Shown here: positions 60,601-64,000 of the stretch, piece by piece
Position numbering within the stretch: the first letter of the stretch is position 1
Layout: every line of letters begins with the position of its first letter
Assembly (NCBI GenBank): GCA_964017195.1
Contig: OZ024887.1
Span: 59,721,311-59,785,310 of the forward strand
Length of the DNA stretch: 64,000 bases
Source of the DNA: Siderastrea radians
Lineage: Eukaryota > Cnidaria > Anthozoa > Scleractinia > Rhizangiidae
Reading direction: 5' to 3'
Notes under the pieces: model-generated
Told to the model about the DNA's origin: nothing
Databases searched by the model: none
Seen by the model: the letters and a program-made list of their open reading frames with translations, nothing else
Made by a program: the position numbers and the translations under genes

Positions 60601-62517
60601 ATGGAAAATTTGTTTCTGCATATGATCTGCACAAGTTGCCTACTCAAAGGCATCTCAGGAATGCAGTTTTCGATGCAAATTTGAACTCGCGAGTCCCAAG
60701 CGGCTTGTTTGGCACACAAAGGAATCCAGTTGAAACACGCGCATGCAGCCACGCGTCGCAGAGCAACAATATGGCGATAAAAATAAATTAAAATGGTAAA
60801 ATAAATTTTACCATTTGCTACAATTTGCAAGTGTTTCAACTGGATTCCCTTGTGTGCCAAACAAGCCGTGTGTCGCACGTGTCGCTATCCAAACAATCGA
60901 CTTGAAACGGTTTTATGGCAAAATATGGAAAGAGAGCGAAGGCGACGCCATGGATTAGCTTGTATGCAACATAAGCGAACCAAATAACATAAATTGTACC
61001 TGACAGTCCGTCTGTGAAAGCTATTTTGGTCTACGCGGATGTCTTTGTTATCATTTTCACACTAAATTGTTTCTTGTCATACTCTGCAACTAAGATTTTA
61101 TGCATAAATTATGATTTTCAAAAAGAAGCACAAAACACCGCTTATAAGCCTTAATTTTAAAAATTTTCACCGTTTGTGTCGTGCAGTCTACTAAACAAGT
61201 TAATTATATACATAAACGATGCACCTTTGTGATCGCAAAAGGTGTTCAATTTACAGCAAAAAATTAGGAAAATAAATATATTTTCTTCTTATAAAGTTAA
61301 TAGTTAATAAAGATAATTTATGCAATAAGTTAATCATTAACATCAGAGGAAAGACAATTTATTGACGATTAAGAATATATATAGGTCTGGGTGAAAAGAG
61401 CCTTCGTATGAAAGCTATAAAACACGTCAGTTTGAAAGCAAATGTTCCCTTCAAAATTACCTCGTAAGAAATGTTAACAAAGCCTTTGCCTAGGGTGGAA
61501 TGCTTGAGTAAGGGGGACAAGACAATTCCTTTGCGGGGTGGGGGAAGGGTAGGAAAGAAAAAATGAATTTTCACCATCAGCTTAGGGGTCATCGTGATGT
61601 TTTATAACAGGTTATTCATACAGCAGTTTAAAAGCTTGACTGCAAGAAAGTCTATATTTTTACCCGAGTTTTTTTCCCGGTTTGCGCATTTCGAGTACGG
61701 CATTGCTTTCCACCATTGGCACTTTCAGCCGCCAGTTTTTCTTTTATAAAAAATAAATCACTTTATTTAGGTGTCAATGTATTTTAGCACCGAAGTGCTA
61801 ATTGGGGACACCATAAATCAGAGAAAGTAACATTATATGCTGAAAGTAAACATTTTGAGGAGGAAGTTGAGTATTTACATAGCGTGGCCGAGGATTTCAA
61901 CACGGGACTACTGTAAAAGAAATCTAAGAGGACAGAAAGCTATGATAAGTGTTTTTGTTTCAGTTTTTTTTACATCAGGCAAACCGAATAAATACGATCC
62001 CTGGAAAACAAGACTAACTGCTTTTTTATTCACGCACTAGCAAAAATGTATAAATTGCATGTCAGACGGAGTTTTGCTCAGTCTCTAGTTGTGAAATCAT
62101 TACACTAATCAGGTGGAACATGCAATCACGATAAAAGGGTGCTGTCTGCTCAACTCAGCGATTTTAGACATTCTAGACGGATTTTCGACCAGGGGAGAGC
62201 GATAAGCCTTTGAGATCTTGTACTCCTCAACGCTTATGTAATCTGTGTCATGATTAGTGTTCTTAACGCAGTGGTCGTCAATTGCGCCTTACGAGTACAG
62301 CCTCCCTTACCCTGTTTTGAGCGAATAGGTACCGCCATCTCCGGGAAACAAAATTAACTAGCAACACAGTGTATAAATGTTCCGATGGAGTTTTATTTAC
62401 TCAATCTCTAGCTATAAAACACTACACTAATTAGCTCCATCAAAATGAGAGAGGTTGCTGACTTCTCTCTGAACCGGCCGTCACGCGATGCTGGACATTG
62501 GACATTCTCGAGGCAGA
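57688..62517. other. Convergent intergenic region between C and D; no gene
   Basis: 57.7-58.5 kb is the 3' flank shared with A and B. From 58.5 to 62.5 kb it is the inverted copy of 17.2 to 12.9 kb. It holds a MITE-like unit at 58.55-58.74 kb, a short (TAAG)n run at 59.41-59.43 kb, a long hairpin at 60.70-60.87 kb and very AT-rich DNA at 61.2-61.4 kb. Open frames of up to 118 codons here are mirror or duplicate effects; none has a domain. Confidence 0.55.
60701..60868. mobile_element. 168-bp palindromic MITE
   Basis: Arms 'cggcttgtttggcacacaa' and 'ttgtgtgccaaacaagccg' continue inward as 'ggaatccagttgaaacac' / 'gtgtttcaactggattcc'. The centre is AT-rich ('aaatggtaaaataaatttt'). No clear target-site duplication. 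Confidence 0.7.
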
Positions 62518-64000
62518 TCAGGCCAGGACGGGATGACGAGCCTTTGAGGTCTCCTTATGCTCAACATTGGTGTAAGTCGCGTCATGACTGGTGATCTCAA
62601 GGAGATGGTCAGCATAGTGAAATCCAGGAAGCTTGACAGCTGCAGGATTTATTGCTCTGCAAAGGAACAAAACAAGTGGAATCAGATGAGTGACAATGTG
62701 GGCTGTACAGGGTCTTTTTCGTGAAAAAGTTACATTTCGAAAGTAATCCTCCTAGTCCCGAAAGAAGAATTAACCCCCGGCCGTCCTTTACAAACTCTGA
62801 AGCGAACATCCTGCAGATAATAATCCCCTCCTTCTCCTGCACACCCCTCAACAGCCGGTTAGAGGCTAATTAGCTCGCTCCATTTACATTTTTCGTTTCA
62901 TAAATCAGGAAATAGACAGCAAAGATGGTAAAATCACGATGGGGTCTTTCGTTTAAAAGTAAGAGGGTTGCTCGTTGTAGCATTCAGGGTGTTTTGATTT
63001 CAGTGTGATCACTGTTACGAGATTCGATCGCTGTACGAAGTACTCTTGAAGCTTCGTTAGAATTGGCACCTCAGTTGCATGTTAGTCGACTAACATAATA
63101 TGAAGGGGAGGAATTAACTAGGAAGGTGCAAGAAAAAAACAATTTAACAAACTGTAGTCCTTCTCAGAGTTACTTACTTGTGAGTTGTTTTGAAGTGGCA
63201 TGTGTAACAACCACCTCCTTCAAGTTTCAGAGTCATGTCACTTTCGCCCACCAGATAGTCTCCTTTCATGCACAGCTTCTCCGTGACTGGCATCCAGCCC
63301 GCTCCCTTTTTCTGCATAATAGGTCCGTTTGGAGGAAAGTTCACACCCACAAGCTGGACTTCATAGTGGAAACAGTTGCCTTTCATTCTGGGAACATAAA
63401 AAAGAATGATATTATTATCTCAGTTTGATTGACAATTTCAGTTATGTCCTAACGCCTGCAACTGACTTCGCGAGTATTAATGATGGTTTTGCGTCCTAAC
63501 TGGCTGTATGAGTGTTTCAAATTTCGCCATCTTTGCAGCCAGTTTAAAGGAAAACTAATGCGTTGTTTCCGCCGTTGTGTTAGACTAAATTAAATAATAC
63601 CCTGAGTTTTAGTTTTACGACTCTAACATTGATATTTTAATAGAAAGACCTTGAGTAGAAAGATATAATAACATATGTAGAAATGTATTTAAACAAAAGA
63701 TGGGCGGAATGCCTATAAACTAGACGGGACACATGTGACCATTGAAATGAACGCTACCGAGCGACACTATCCTATCATTATGCTGTACAAGTCGTTCTAA
63801 CTTTAAAGGCAATATCTGAAACCTTCACCATAGCACTGGCCATTTTTCAATATTTTTCAAAACGATTTTGCTTTGGAGACATTCTCACAAGCAAGGGCAT
63901 AGCAAAAAAGAGTTATTCAACTCACGTTGACTGGTTGCAAACTGTCATGACTGCTCCGTCTTCAAAGGTTACGATCCGCTCCCATGACAATCCACCATTT
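62518..64000 (-). CDS. GFP-like fluorescent/chromoprotein, gene D (partial, runs off the window)
   Basis: Minus-strand exons: last exon 62518-62656 (139 nt, stop TGA), 63178-63387 (210 nt), and the 3' part of the chromophore exon from 63926 to the window end (donor gtgag). The frame is open throughout. It encodes '(S)[17 protein letters not shown]', '[20 protein letters not shown]', '[18 protein letters not shown]' and, at the end, 'YTNVEHKETSKARHPVLA' with the conserved Glu. It differs from A/B by a last exon three codons shorter and by Leu-Ala at the C-terminus, so it is a distinct paralogue. The chromophore itself lies beyond the window. The truncated copy at 12.0-12.8 kb is its closest relative here. 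Confidence 0.85.

Noticed and set aside
60522..60878. 118-codon minus-strand frame
   Set aside because: Spans a palindromic MITE; the two ends of the protein are complementary readings of the hairpin arms region.

Overview
The window looks like genomic DNA of an anthozoan, most likely a reef-building (scleractinian) coral. It carries a cluster of GFP-like fluorescent/chromoprotein genes with short exons and GT/AG introns, set in AT-rich DNA full of foldback elements and MITEs. A complete Polinton/Maverick (adintovirus-like) element of 18,137 bp is inserted in the middle. Species cannot be named from the sequence alone.

GFP-like cluster. At least six copies or remnants are recognisable. They are: a decayed + strand cluster (3.67-7.81 kb, with an internal tandem duplication); a truncated + strand copy (12.03-12.83 kb); gene A (minus, 18.57-23.52 kb) and gene B (plus, 24.06-29.37 kb), both with open reading frames across five exons; pseudogene C (plus, 51.85-57.69 kb); and gene D (minus, 62.52 kb to beyond the window end). 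A and B are the arms of a large palindrome centred near 24.0 kb and share one divergent promoter. C plus D is an inverted copy of the block that holds the truncated copy plus A. In A, B and C the first coding exon carries only the ATG, which directly abuts a splice donor. The intact coding exons are 101, 222, 210 and 148 nt. The chromophore tripeptide is QYG.

Polinton, 32,802-50,938. It has 387-bp terminal inverted repeats with about two mismatches, AG...CT ends and a 6-bp target-site duplication (CAGTGA). Rightward genes encode a penton-like minor capsid protein, several small very basic proteins, the double-jelly-roll major capsid protein, an adenain-like maturation protease, an FtsK/HerA-type packaging ATPase, a Gly/Arg-rich protein, a two-helix membrane protein, further basic proteins and a phospholipase A2-like protein. 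A leftward block (44.73-43.50 kb) and the rightward protein-primed DNA polymerase B (44.95-49.05 kb) diverge from one promoter. Many genes have a TATA box. No retroviral-type integrase was found. PolB and one leftward gene are each split by a one-nucleotide frame change, and two truncated genes abut near 35.93 kb, so this copy is young but probably damaged.

Most unusual observations: (1) a 90-nt tRNA-like unit between protease and ATPase with perfect RNA polymerase III A and B boxes and a T9 terminator, reminiscent in concept of adenovirus VA RNAs; (2) a recurring [Q/M]RGG motif in six small virion-type proteins that looks like the maturation-protease cleavage site; (3) a divergent promoter present twice in opposite orientation with a 29-bp identical GC-rich core. 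The rest of the window is introns, intergenic DNA and non-autonomous elements, several of which can be bounded exactly because the paralogous GFP loci supply empty sites.
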